From contig JAGYLU010000002.1 of NCBI GenBank assembly GCA_018400755.1, positions 62,001 to 126,000 of the forward strand: a stretch of 64,000 nucleotides of DNA. Reading direction: 5' to 3'. Each line of letters begins with the position of its first letter. Position 1 is the first letter of the stretch. Both the position numbers and the translations under genes were made by a program. The stretch is from Acholeplasmataceae bacterium (lineage in GTDB: Bacteria; Bacillota_I; Bacilli_A; Acholeplasmatales; Acholeplasmataceae). The notes under the pieces are model-generated. The model worked only from the letters and a program-made list of their open reading frames with translations, was not told where the DNA came from and did not search any database. This document shows, in pieces, positions 8,781 to 18,202 of this stretch.

Positions 8781-9548
8781 ATGAACATATTGTTTATCGG
8801 TGACATCTATGGCAAACCAGGGATCGATATCCTACGTTCTTCGATGGCCACACTGAGAGAGACATATCGTCCCAATCTGATCATCGCTAACGGTGAGAAC
8901 GCCACCAAGGGCCGAGGTCTTGACAAGAAAACCTATAAGATACTGATGGAAACAGGTATCCATGCTTTGACCATGGGCAACTGGGTTTGGGGACAGTTCG
9001 AACTCTTTGATTTTATCGAAGGTTCGAATGTGATTCGGCCTGCCAATTTCCCTGATGCCCCAGGGCAGGGATCACAGGTTCTGAATTTCAACGGTGTCAC
9101 AGTCATGGTCATCAATCTGTTGGGCCGGACATTCATGAATCCCAATATCAATTGTCCGTTCAAGACCATGGATGAGTTGCTTGCAAATAGGACAGCGGAC
9201 TATGTGATTGTCGATATCCACGCCGAGGCAACCTCTGAGAAAGTCGCGCTCGGTCACTATCTTGATGGTCGAGTCGATGCCGTCTTGGGGACCCATACCC
9301 ACGTCCAGACAGCGGATTCCCGCGTTCTTCCCAAGGGGACACTCTATCAGACTGATATTGGCATGACAGGACCTTTGGATGGCGTGATTGGAGTCAAGAA
9401 AGAGATTGTTCTTGACCGGTTTATCAAGGGATTTGCCAGACCGAATGAGATTGGCGAAGGCGCGACACAGCTCAATGCGGTTCTTCTTGATCTTAAAGCG
9501 CGGACAATCGAACGGATCCACATTGAAGCATTCGAAGCCGGACGATGA
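8781..9548 (+). CDS. ymdB: YmdB-family metallophosphoesterase (TIGR00282)
   Basis: Bacillus YmdB is a di-metal phosphodiesterase acting on 2',3'-cyclic nucleotides and linked to RNase Y-dependent mRNA levels. The 255-residue protein starts MNILFIGDIYGKPG and keeps the metal ligands D8, E39 and N40 (NGEN), N67, H147, and H172/H174 (GTHTH). Residue 68, normally histidine in a G-N-H motif and a catalytic acid in the family, is tryptophan here (MGNWVWG). The frame is open upstream, but AGGAG before ATG 8781 sets the start. It lies directly after rny, as in Bacillus. Confidence 0.92.
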   Translation: MNILFIGDIYGKPGIDILRSSMATLRETYRPNLIIANGENATKGRGLDKKTYKILMETGIHALTMGNWVWGQFELFDFIEGSNVIRPANFPDAPGQGSQVLNFNGVTVMVINLLGRTFMNPNINCPFKTMDELLANRTADYVIVDIHAEATSEKVALGHYLDGRVDAVLGTHTHVQTADSRVLPKGTLYQTDIGMTGPLDGVIGVKKEIVLDRFIKGFARPNEIGEGATQLNAVLLDLKARTIERIHIEAFEAGR

Positions 9549-9557
9549 CCGATGTCC

Positions 9558-9566
9558 TGTTATAAT
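9558..9566 (+). promoter_or_regulatory. Extended -10 promoter upstream of miaB
   Basis: TGT-TATAAT lies 11 bases after the ymdB stop, with no recognisable -35. The GGGGTGAG ribosome binding site begins six bases further on, implying a leader of about 10 bases. Confidence 0.45.
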
Positions 9567-9583
9567 GAACTGGGGTGAGACCG

Positions 9584-11020
9584 ATGGCTGACATAGATAT
9601 CACTAAATACTTCAAACCAGACTTGAAAGAAGCACGTAAGCGGTCAAAGGACGTTTCTCAAAGCGTCTATTTTGATCTTGCTGACGATGTCAAAGGCATT
9701 GGTGAGGGAAAAACATACAAAATTGACACATATGGATGCCAAGCCAATGAGGCTGATGCCGAAATCATGGCTGGTATTCTTGAACAGATGGGGTTTACCA
9801 AAACCACGGATGAGACGGCAAGTGATCTCATCATTTTGAACACGTGTGCAATCAGAGAAAACGCTGAGAATCGGATTTGGGGTGAACTTGGACGGCTGAA
9901 GTCACTTAAGCGAACCCATCCTGATCTGATTTTGGGTCTGTCCGGATGCATGGCCCAAGAAGAGGTTGTTGTTGAAAAAATCCTAAAGAAGTATCAGCAT
10001 ATTGATCTGGTGTTCGGCACCCACAATATCCATATGATTCCAGAGTATGTCAAGACCGCCATGCTCTCAAAAGAGCGTGTGATCGAGGTATTTTCCAAGC
10101 AAGGGGATATTGTTGAGAATCTGCCCAAAGCGAGACATCATACCCATAAGGCATGGATCAACATCATGTATGGATGTGATGAGTTTTGTACCTATTGTAT
10201 CGTTCCCTATACAAGAGGCCAAGAACGATCAAGACATCGTGATGACATCATTGATGAAGTCAGGTCACTCGTTAAGGATGGCTACAGTGAAGTGACCTTG
10301 CTAGGACAAAATGTCAATGCATATGGAAAAGACCGGAAAGATGGCTATACATTTGGTGATCTCCTAAACGATCTTGATCAGACAGGCATCAAAAGGATTC
10401 GTTTCACGACCAGTCATCCCCACGACCTTGATGTGAAGACGATGGAGGCGATCAGGGACTCAAAATCAGTCATGCCATTCTTCCATTTACCTGTTCAGTC
10501 TGGTTCTGATCGAATTCTCAAACGCATGAACAGACATTACACCAAAGCGTCCTATTTGGAACAACTCGCACGTTTGAAAGACATTGTCCCGGGCATCTCA
10601 GTCACGACTGACATGATCGTCGGTTTTCCTGGTGAGACCGAAGACGATTTCCAACAGACGCTTGATCTCGTCAAAGAGGCCAACTTCGAAGGCGCATTCA
10701 CCTTTGTCTACTCGAGGCGGGCAGGGACACCAGCCGCCTTGTTTGAAGATGATACGCCCGAAGAAGAGAAGAAAGAACGACTGCAACGGTTAAACGCCCT
10801 TGTCAATCTTGGGTACAAGCGAGGTCACGCCCGTTTTTCAGGCCATATCGTCGAGGTCCTTGTCGATGGGGAGTCAAAACACGGCAATGGGATGCTTGCT
10901 GGCTATACTGAACACAATAAGCTCGTCAATTTCAAAGGCGATCCTGATTTGATCGGTCAAATCGTGTCTGTTCGTGTGACAGAATCCAAAACCTGGTTCC
11001 TGATCGGTGAACGTGTATGA
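9584..11020 (+). CDS. miaB: tRNA-2-methylthio-N6-dimethylallyladenosine synthase
   Basis: MiaB is a radical-SAM enzyme that adds a methylthio group to i6A37 of tRNAs. The substrate is made by MiaA, whose gene is also in this window. The 478-residue protein has the N-terminal methylthiotransferase domain with cluster cysteines (TYGCQANEADAE, LNTCAIRENAE, LSGCMAQE). The radical-SAM CxxxCxxC follows (YGCDEFCTYCIVPYTRG), and then a C-terminal TRAM domain. ATG 9584 is preferred to GTG 9575 because GGGGTGAG precedes it. Confidence 0.96.
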   Translation: MADIDITKYFKPDLKEARKRSKDVSQSVYFDLADDVKGIGEGKTYKIDTYGCQANEADAEIMAGILEQMGFTKTTDETASDLIILNTCAIRENAENRIWGELGRLKSLKRTHPDLILGLSGCMAQEEVVVEKILKKYQHIDLVFGTHNIHMIPEYVKTAMLSKERVIEVFSKQGDIVENLPKARHHTHKAWINIMYGCDEFCTYCIVPYTRGQERSRHRDDIIDEVRSLVKDGYSEVTLLGQNVNAYGKDRKDGYTFGDLLNDLDQTGIKRIRFTTSHPHDLDVKTMEAIRDSKSVMPFFHLPVQSGSDRILKRMNRHYTKASYLEQLARLKDIVPGISVTTDMIVGFPGETEDDFQQTLDLVKEANFEGAFTFVYSRRAGTPAALFEDDTPEEEKKERLQRLNALVNLGYKRGHARFSGHIVEVLVDGESKHGNGMLAGYTEHNKLVNFKGDPDLIGQIVSVRVTESKTWFLIGERV

Positions 11021-11394
11021 GTGCCAAAGATGACTTGCTGACCATGGTTCAGGGATCACCCTTGGTCAAACGCTACAAAGCAATCGAGACACAGATCGAA
11101 AACGATTCGGGAATACAGCACAAAATGGTTGAATTAAAGGCATTACAGAAGCAAATTGTGCACGCTAAAGAGTTCCAAAAAAAGGCTTTGTTAAGCGATT
11201 TAACTGTGAAATATGATTCTTTATATGATGAAATTGAAACATACCCTCTAATGTCCGAGTATTTGGCTTTACAAAGCGAAATAAACCAAATGATACAAGA
11301 GGTTTCTGAAATCATACAAGACGGAATTGACGCTGATTTCGACGGTAAATGTCATAATTATGCGAATATCAGGAAAAAAAGCCAAAAACCTTGA
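11017..11394 (+). CDS. ricA: YlbF/YmcA family protein (RicA-like)
   Basis: This 125-residue all-helical protein belongs to the Com_YlbF family. Its start overlaps the miaB stop by 4 bases (ATGA), the same miaB-ymcA adjacency as in Bacillus. There RicA (YmcA), RicF and RicT form an iron-sulphur complex that binds RNase Y and directs mRNA processing. Only one cysteine is present, in the C-terminal DGKCHNY, so cluster binding by this subunit alone is doubtful. RicA is preferred over RicF on context. The 3' half of the gene is more AT-rich than its neighbours. Confidence 0.75.
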   Translation: MSAKDDLLTMVQGSPLVKRYKAIETQIENDSGIQHKMVELKALQKQIVHAKEFQKKALLSDLTVKYDSLYDEIETYPLMSEYLALQSEINQMIQEVSEIIQDGIDADFDGKCHNYANIRKKSQKP

Positions 11395-11450
11395 TAAAAG
11401 AATGAAAACATTATATCATAAAGGCAAAGAGTGTGAACGGAGGTCTTTTT

Positions 11451-13079
11451 ATGTCAAGATTAACCCAAGAAAGCACTGTCAATCTCGGCAAAAAACAGGA
11501 ATTGATGTCAGATGTCCTGAAAACTGTCATTTATTTGCCGGCGGATAAGGTTGTTTCCTTTTTCAATGAGATCGGATTGACCATTCCCCGTGAGATTCGC
11601 ATGCATGTTTTACGAGAAATTCTACGTGAACGTGTGATTGTGACCCGTAAGAACAGGCTGACACTCGCTGACGAACTCAACTATCGTCTGTCATGGTTCG
11701 CTGAATTCACTGAGACGCAACTTGAAAATCTGCTTGTTTATTATGATGATCCCGAATTGGATCTCAAATTTTTGAAGCAATTCTGGATTGATTTGTTCTC
11801 ATACATGATGGACAAGGGTGTATCCCCTGACCATTTGCGTCAACTTGTTGACGAAAGCATCAAGCACGTCAAGAAAGTTGGCTTGGATTTGCCTGATATG
11901 AGAACGTATAACCGTGGCATCAAGAACTTGTTCTTTGATAGCTTTGACCGCATTGATGGTCTGACCCAGAAAAAGATCAGAACCGTCCTATACAAGAGCT
12001 CAACTCTTACAGAAATCCGTGACCTCGGACTCAAATATGATGTCAGGGTTCCAAAGCGTTTGAAGAAGAGTGAACTCGCTGACATCATTGTCCGCGAGCT
12101 CAAAGAACGCGGCGAACACTCCGATGAGCTTGAAGTCAAAGTTCGTGGCATGTCTGTACTCGTCATGCAGCGATTCGCCATCGATCATAACATCAAGGCA
12201 TCGACCGAACTCAAAAAAGAAGAGATCATCGAATACATCCTCGCCAACGCCAAGGAAACCAGGGAAACATACTTCGTTCCAGAATCTGATATTGACTATT
12301 ATAAGGATGCGAATGAAGATGTTGTTGAGACCGAAGATCTGACTGAACCACAACCTGAACCTGAGGTTGTTGTGGCTGCAGTCGTGACCGAGGACCTTCA
12401 CGAAGAACCTGTCGAAGAGATTCCAGCCGAAGAAGACGTCCAGACTGAACCAGTTGTTGAAGATGACATCGAAGTGGTCGAATCAGACGTTGAGGAAGAT
12501 GTCGAAGAACCCGCTACCACGCCTATCTTCCAAACTGCAAACATGGATATCAGCGAATTGCTTGAAGAAGTTAAATTGCTTCGTGAAGCCGTCGAAACAC
12601 TCATTTATGTCGCTGAGGAAGACTTTGAGGAAGACGAGGAAGTCTCTGTCGATGAAGAAACGGCAGTTGACCATCAACCTTTGATCTTGAATTCCGCCGA
12701 AGTTTACGGCAAGACCAAATTTGTCAAGAAGATCGTCAAGAAAGATGAAGCCGATGAGCGTGAAGCCTTCATTGAAGGCCACAAGAGCACATCTGGCATC
12801 GGAACTGGTGTTGAAGCCAGACAGACAACCACACCACGTGAATTACAGATGGTCAGCAAATTCTTCGCGAAACTTGGACGCGCACTCAAAAAATCACCAA
12901 AATACATTGTCTATACGTTGATTGTTCTCTTTATCGTTTTGATGTTCTATGCCCTCTTCAGCAAAGCCCTTGAACCAACAGGTATGCTGGATTCTGTTGA
13001 CAACGCATTGAACTTCAACTTCTTTGGTAAAGGATTCCTCGATTACTTCAAGGATCTTTTGGGAGCATTTGGCCTATAA
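11451..13079 (+). CDS. Tail-anchored protein with SAP/Rho-N-like helices and acidic linker
   Basis: I do not recognise a named family. In the 542-residue product, residues 1-200 are helical. Two short helix-extension-helix segments follow that resemble SAP or Rho N-terminal domains (VPKRLKKSELADIIVRELK and IKASTELKKEEIIEYILAN). Next comes a highly acidic Glu/Asp/Val-rich linker (about 290-415), a basic segment (KTKFVKKIVKKDE), and a single transmembrane helix near the C-terminus (YIVYTLIVLFIVLMFYALF). About 40 residues lie beyond the helix. CGGAGGT sets ATG 11451. The layout suggests a nucleic-acid-binding head tethered to the membrane; this is inference. It sits between ricA and mutS. Confidence 0.7.
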   Translation: MSRLTQESTVNLGKKQELMSDVLKTVIYLPADKVVSFFNEIGLTIPREIRMHVLREILRERVIVTRKNRLTLADELNYRLSWFAEFTETQLENLLVYYDDPELDLKFLKQFWIDLFSYMMDKGVSPDHLRQLVDESIKHVKKVGLDLPDMRTYNRGIKNLFFDSFDRIDGLTQKKIRTVLYKSSTLTEIRDLGLKYDVRVPKRLKKSELADIIVRELKERGEHSDELEVKVRGMSVLVMQRFAIDHNIKASTELKKEEIIEYILANAKETRETYFVPESDIDYYKDANEDVVETEDLTEPQPEPEVVVAAVVTEDLHEEPVEEIPAEEDVQTEPVVEDDIEVVESDVEEDVEEPATTPIFQTANMDISELLEEVKLLREAVETLIYVAEEDFEEDEEVSVDEETAVDHQPLILNSAEVYGKTKFVKKIVKKDEADEREAFIEGHKSTSGIGTGVEARQTTTPRELQMVSKFFAKLGRALKKSPKYIVYTLIVLFIVLMFYALFSKALEPTGMLDSVDNALNFNFFGKGFLDYFKDLLGAFGL

Positions 13080-13097
13080 TCCGATTGGGGACTGTTC

Positions 13098-15632
13098 ATG
13101 ACACAACCTGAATCAAAACAAGTCTATACACCGATGATGCAACAATATCTCGAAATTAAAGAAGACTACGCTGACGCGATAGTCTTTTTTCGACTGGGTG
13201 ATTTTTATGAGATGTTTTTTGATGATGCCATCCTAGCCTCAAAGATTCTCGAAATCGCCCTGACCGCACGTGATGCCGGCACCAAGGTTCCGATGTGTGG
13301 CGTCCCCTATCATGCCGCCAAGGCGTATATTAGGAAACTGATTGAAAAAGGGATGAAGGTGGCCATCGCTGAACAGGTCACAGAAGCTGGGAAAGGCCTT
13401 GTCAAGCGTGAAGTGATCCGGCTGATCACACCCGGAACAGTTCTTGAAGAAGAAATTCTTGATGCCAAGACCAATAACTTCATCGCCTCTGTCATCCTGA
13501 CAGAAAAGGGGTATGTGCTCTCATACGTCGATATTTCAACGGGAGAGAGTTTTTCCGCATCCGACCTTGATAAAAGACACGTTCTTGACATGATCGAAAG
13601 TCTCGATATCCGGGAGATTGTCGTCATGCCCCATTTTGATCCTGAAGCCATCCAGAAGATGTCTTCAACCGGTCGCCTGGTCTCATTCTCCTCATCTTAT
13701 GACATCCTTGACATCAAGGCCACCAGAGCGTTACCAACCGAACAAAAACGCGGAGCGAGCCATCTTCTGAACTACATCAATGATACCCAAAAACAGCCCT
13801 TTTCTCATTTGATGCCATTTCAGACCATTGAACCACTCAAAAGGATGCTCGTCGATCACCGCGTCAAACGGCATCTTGAGATCTTTGAACCCTTGTCAGG
13901 CCAAAAAAACACAACCTTGATGTACTGGATCAACAAAACCAACACCGCCATGGGGTCAAGACATATGATCCGGATGTTCAATCATCCGCTGACAGATCTT
14001 GAGACGCTCAATGCCCGCCAAGATCTGATCGAGGCGTTCATGCCTTATGCGCCCCGTGATCAAGTGCTATCGAAACTGAAAGCCATTTATGACATCAACC
14101 GGATCATCGGCCGGGTGGCCTACCAGACCGCCAATGCCCGTGATCTGAAGCAGCTTCAAGACACCCTCGCCTTGATTCCCGGTTTGAAGACAGCGCTCAA
14201 GGACTATCATCATCCCTTGGTTGACGCCATCATCGAAGCCATCGATGACCATCATGAACTGAAAGCCTACCTTGAGCGTGCGATCCATGATGAACCACCA
14301 ATCACCATCAAAGAAGGCGGCATCATCAAACCAGGGTTCAATGAGACGCTTGATCAGCTTCACGATATCGGCACCGGTGGACAGAGTTGGCTAGAAGCCT
14401 ACGAGGAACAGGAACGGGCGCGAACCGGCATCAAGAACCTCAAAGTCGGATACAATCGTGTCTTTGGATATTATATCGATATCACCAGAGGCAACGCTGC
14501 TCTTGTCAAAGAGTCATTCGGCTATGAGCGTAAGCAGACACTCAGAAACAGTGAACGCTACATCACCGAAGAACTCAAAGCCAAAGAAGATGATCTCTTG
14601 CATGCCAAGGAAAAACAGGTGGCACTCGAGTATGAGTTGTTCAAAGAGATTCGTTCTGTGGTTGAGACCAAGACATTTTCTCTTCAGGAACTATCCAAAC
14701 AGATCGCTGAGATCGACGTCTTTCTCACCTTGGCGGAGATGGCTGAGACATACCGGTTTGTCCGCCCTGAGTTCTCATCCGAAAGACATGTTGAAATCAT
14801 ATCAGGACGTCATCCGGTGGTTGAGCAATTCACGACTTTTGTGGCAAACGATGTTGTGATGGCACCCCATGAGATTTTTTTGATCACGGGTCCCAACATG
14901 AGTGGGAAATCAACCTACATGCGGATGTTCGCCTTGATCGTCTATATGGCCCAAACGGGCTGTTTCGTGCCTGCTGATAAGGCAGTTTTACCGCTTTATG
15001 ACGCCTTGTTCACAAGAATCGGATCGAGCGATGACATCGCTGGCGGCAAGTCGACCTTCATGGTTGAAATGGTTGAAAGCAATGAAGCCCTCACCAGAGC
15101 AACCGACCAGTCCTTGATCCTCTTTGATGAGATCGGACGGGGTACCGCGACTTATGATGGCATGGCTCTTGCCCAAGGTATCGTCGAATACATCCATGAG
15201 AAGATCCAAGCACAGACCCTTTTTTCCACCCATTACCATGAACTGACCGCGCTTGAAGCCTCGCTTGATCGGCTTTCGAATCTCTCGGTCAAAGCCAAAG
15301 AGGAAAACAACACCATGGTGTTTCTACATCATGTTGAGCGAGGTGCATCTGACAAATCCTATGGTATCCAGGTGGCATCTCTCGCCCATTTGCCCAAGAG
15401 TCTCCTTGAACGCAGCAAAATCATCTTGAAGAAACTTGAGAACAAGGAAGACAAAATTGTCTTGGACCTGTTCAATTATGATGCTTTCGAGACCGATTCA
15501 GATGATGTCATCGATGCCGATCAGGCCCAGATTCTTGATGAGATCAGAAAAACCGATCTCGACCGGCTGACCCCAATCGATGCCCTGCTTCTGATCAGAC
15601 ACTTCCAGTCCATTCTCAAGGGAAAGCCATAA
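13098..15632 (+). CDS. mutS: DNA mismatch repair protein MutS
   Basis: MutS recognises mispairs and recruits MutL. The 844-residue protein has the mismatch-contacting FYEMF motif in LGDFYEMFFDDA, Walker A GPNMSGKST near residue 598, Walker B LILFDEIGRGT, and FSTHYHELT. The tail of about 45 residues resembles the beta-clamp and tetramer region (ALLLIRHFQSILK). It begins 18 bases after the previous stop and heads the run mutS-mutL-miaA-aroK-aroQ. Confidence 0.98.
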   Translation: MTQPESKQVYTPMMQQYLEIKEDYADAIVFFRLGDFYEMFFDDAILASKILEIALTARDAGTKVPMCGVPYHAAKAYIRKLIEKGMKVAIAEQVTEAGKGLVKREVIRLITPGTVLEEEILDAKTNNFIASVILTEKGYVLSYVDISTGESFSASDLDKRHVLDMIESLDIREIVVMPHFDPEAIQKMSSTGRLVSFSSSYDILDIKATRALPTEQKRGASHLLNYINDTQKQPFSHLMPFQTIEPLKRMLVDHRVKRHLEIFEPLSGQKNTTLMYWINKTNTAMGSRHMIRMFNHPLTDLETLNARQDLIEAFMPYAPRDQVLSKLKAIYDINRIIGRVAYQTANARDLKQLQDTLALIPGLKTALKDYHHPLVDAIIEAIDDHHELKAYLERAIHDEPPITIKEGGIIKPGFNETLDQLHDIGTGGQSWLEAYEEQERARTGIKNLKVGYNRVFGYYIDITRGNAALVKESFGYERKQTLRNSERYITEELKAKEDDLLHAKEKQVALEYELFKEIRSVVETKTFSLQELSKQIAEIDVFLTLAEMAETYRFVRPEFSSERHVEIISGRHPVVEQFTTFVANDVVMAPHEIFLITGPNMSGKSTYMRMFALIVYMAQTGCFVPADKAVLPLYDALFTRIGSSDDIAGGKSTFMVEMVESNEALTRATDQSLILFDEIGRGTATYDGMALAQGIVEYIHEKIQAQTLFSTHYHELTALEASLDRLSNLSVKAKEENNTMVFLHHVERGASDKSYGIQVASLAHLPKSLLERSKIILKKLENKEDKIVLDLFNYDAFETDSDDVIDADQAQILDEIRKTDLDRLTPIDALLLIRHFQSILKGKP

Positions 15633-15642
15633 AGGAGTCCAC

Positions 15643-17319
15643 ATGCCCAAAATCAAACAAATGGAGGCCCGTCTGGCCGACATGATCGCGGCTGGAGAAG
15701 TCGTTGATCGTCCGGCTTCTGTCGTCAAAGAACTTGTTGAAAATGCGTTTGACGCCGACGCAACCATCATCGATGTCGAGATTGAGAATGTTGGCATGAC
15801 TTCCATCAGGGTCACCGATAACGGGACCGGGATGGATGCTGAAGATGCCCGGATGGCATGTTTGCGGCATGCGACATCAAAGATCAGCCGCGACATCGAT
15901 TTGTCACATATCCATACTTTGGGGTTCAGAGGCGAAGCGTTGGCCGCGATTGCCTCTGTTTCGCGTGTCACACTGAAGACCCGCCTCAAAGGCCAGGAAG
16001 GCTATGAAGTCAACATTGACGGTGGACATCTGACTTTTGAGGGGGCCGCAGCCCTCAATCCCGGCACCGATATTGTTGTCAAAGATCTCTTTTTCAATAC
16101 GCCTGCCCGGTTCAAACATATCAAGAGCGAACAAAGCGAACGACACCAGATCATTGACGTCTTTGACCGTATGGCGATGTCAAGACCATTTGTCCGGATG
16201 ACCCTTTCAATCGATCAGACAGTGATCAGACGGACGCTTGGCAACCATGACATGACGGCGTTGATCGATCAGATCCACGGCAAGAACGCGTCCCGGGGAA
16301 TCACCATAATCGACACCGATGTCAACAAGGTCGGGATCAAGGCCTATTTGTTGTCACCGGAACAAAACCGGGCCCGAAACAAGGACATCACGGTATTCAT
16401 CAATGGAAGACATATCAGCAATTATGTGCTGACCCAGGCTGTCCGTGATGGCTATCATGGCCATTTGATGGTCAACCGTTATCCGATTGCCATCATCTAT
16501 CTTTCGATTGACCCCTCATTGGTTGATGTCAACGTCCATCCCCAAAAACGACAGGTCAGACTCGTCAATGAGGCTGTCGTGGGCTATCATCTTGAGACCC
16601 ACATCAGAGATCGTTTGTCAGATCAAAGGCATCACATCCTCAGGCCCCTCGAACAACAGGATGACCATGAGACGATCAAGGTCCAGTCATTGTTTATCGA
16701 GGAGTCAGACGCATCAGAAGATAAACGCGATGAAGCGCCTGCCCAACTGAAGATTCCCGAAGCCGATTATGTCGGGACTTATGCCGGGACGTATCTTTTG
16801 TTTCAAAACAATGACGGGCTCTACCTCATCGACCAACATGCCGCTCAGGAACGCATCCGTTATGAGTATTACTACGATGCCCTGGCTGATCCTCTTTTTG
16901 CCACAAAGCCGTTGTTGATTCCATATGAACCAACCCTTAAACCATCCGATATCGAGACCTTGATCCATGCCCGCGGCACTCTTTTATCTTATGGCTTTGA
17001 GTTGACCGAAGAGGGACTGATCAGTGCGATTCCGACATGGCTCAAAGACACCGAGATTGACAAATCGCTTGAAAGCATGGCAGACATGCTCGAAAACAAA
17101 CACACGATTGATCTTAGGGTCTTGCGTGATCACCTGGCCAAAGATATCAGCTGCAAAGGGGCAATCAAAGCAAACCATCCGCTCTCAAGACAAGAAATCA
17201 ATCAACTGATGAGAGACTTAAGGACATGCAAGAATCCTTATCGATGCCCCCATGGGCGTCCGACCATCATCCTCTTATCGCTTTATGACATCGAAAAGAT
17301 GTTCAAGCGGGTGGTCTGA
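15643..17319 (+). CDS. mutL: DNA mismatch repair protein MutL, endonuclease type
   Basis: The GHKL ATPase N-terminus is clear (IAAGEVVDRPASVVKELVEN, DNGTGM, HATSKI, LGFRGEALAAIASV). The C-terminal nicking site is present as DQHAAQERIRYE, matching DQHA-x2-E-x4-E, with SCKGAIKA and the metal-binding CPHGRP. This is therefore a strand-nicking MutL, as expected in a bacterium without Dam/MutH-directed repair. The 558 residues are slightly short because the interdomain linker is brief. It starts 10 bases after mutS with AAAGGAG. Confidence 0.98.
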   Translation: MPKIKQMEARLADMIAAGEVVDRPASVVKELVENAFDADATIIDVEIENVGMTSIRVTDNGTGMDAEDARMACLRHATSKISRDIDLSHIHTLGFRGEALAAIASVSRVTLKTRLKGQEGYEVNIDGGHLTFEGAAALNPGTDIVVKDLFFNTPARFKHIKSEQSERHQIIDVFDRMAMSRPFVRMTLSIDQTVIRRTLGNHDMTALIDQIHGKNASRGITIIDTDVNKVGIKAYLLSPEQNRARNKDITVFINGRHISNYVLTQAVRDGYHGHLMVNRYPIAIIYLSIDPSLVDVNVHPQKRQVRLVNEAVVGYHLETHIRDRLSDQRHHILRPLEQQDDHETIKVQSLFIEESDASEDKRDEAPAQLKIPEADYVGTYAGTYLLFQNNDGLYLIDQHAAQERIRYEYYYDALADPLFATKPLLIPYEPTLKPSDIETLIHARGTLLSYGFELTEEGLISAIPTWLKDTEIDKSLESMADMLENKHTIDLRVLRDHLAKDISCKGAIKANHPLSRQEINQLMRDLRTCKNPYRCPHGRPTIILLSLYDIEKMFKRVV

Positions 17320-17320
17320 G

Positions 17321-18202
17321 ATGAAGAAAGTGATTGTGATTGTCGGTCCGACAGCATCTGGAAAGACCGATTTGTCGATTCGTCTGGCCCAAGCGATTCA
17401 TGGCGAGATCATCAATGGGGACTCGGTTCAAGTCTATCGCGGTCTTGACATCGGATCAGCCAAAATCAAAGCCCACGAGAGACAAAACATCCCCCATCAT
17501 CTTTTTGACATCAGGGATGTCAAAGACCCTTATACCGTCTATGACTTCCAACAGGATGCCAGGCGACTGATCGATCGTATCGATACTCCGATCATTGTCG
17601 GTGGTACCGGGTTCTACGTCAAAGCAGCGCTTTATGATTATGATTTCTCAGAGTCAGGGCGAAGCGCACGTTTCGACCTTGAACACAACGGTATCCCAAC
17701 CGAAGTGCTCGTTGGAGCCCTTGCGGATCTTGACCCGAAGCTCAAAATTGACACCAAGAACAGAAGGCGTGTCCTAAGAGCGCTCGAACAAGCCCAAAAC
17801 GGCTCACCACGCTCAGAGAAAACCAACAAGGACGTCTGTCTTTATGAGGTGCTTACTTTGTATCTAGACATCGATCGCACCGTTCTTGAAGCCCGTTTGA
17901 TCGAGCGGCTCGACCGGCAGATCGATGAAGGTTTCATTGGTGAAGTCCAATGGCTTAGGGACCAAGGCCATCATCTTGATATGATCGGTTACCGGGAGAT
18001 CGACCGGATGCTTGAAGGTGAGATCAGTCTCTTAGAGGCCAAAGAAGAGATTGTGGCCGTGACCAAACGGCTCGCCAAGAAACAAAAGACGTGGTTCAAA
18101 AATCAGATGTCAGTGGTGATGCTTGACGCTTTGTCTAACACCCTTCGAGATGACGCGTTATCGGTTGCCAAGGCATTTTTGAAGGAAGGGAGAACATCAT
18201 GA
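17321..18202 (+). CDS. miaA: tRNA dimethylallyltransferase
   Basis: MiaA adds the dimethylallyl group to A37 of tRNAs reading U-starting codons, making the substrate of MiaB. The 293-residue protein has P-loop GPTASGKTDLS, NGDSVQVYRGLDIGSAK, the DFQ motif region, and GGTGFYVKA. The frame is open into mutL, but the ATG one base after the mutL stop is the sensible start. The end overlaps aroK by 4 bases. Confidence 0.96.
   Translation: MKKVIVIVGPTASGKTDLSIRLAQAIHGEIINGDSVQVYRGLDIGSAKIKAHERQNIPHHLFDIRDVKDPYTVYDFQQDARRLIDRIDTPIIVGGTGFYVKAALYDYDFSESGRSARFDLEHNGIPTEVLVGALADLDPKLKIDTKNRRRVLRALEQAQNGSPRSEKTNKDVCLYEVLTLYLDIDRTVLEARLIERLDRQIDEGFIGEVQWLRDQGHHLDMIGYREIDRMLEGEISLLEAKEEIVAVTKRLAKKQKTWFKNQMSVVMLDALSNTLRDDALSVAKAFLKEGRTS

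Noticed and set aside
11840-12401. Minus-strand frames within 11451-13079
   Set aside because: They are antisense to a gene with good start signals and show no family resemblance.
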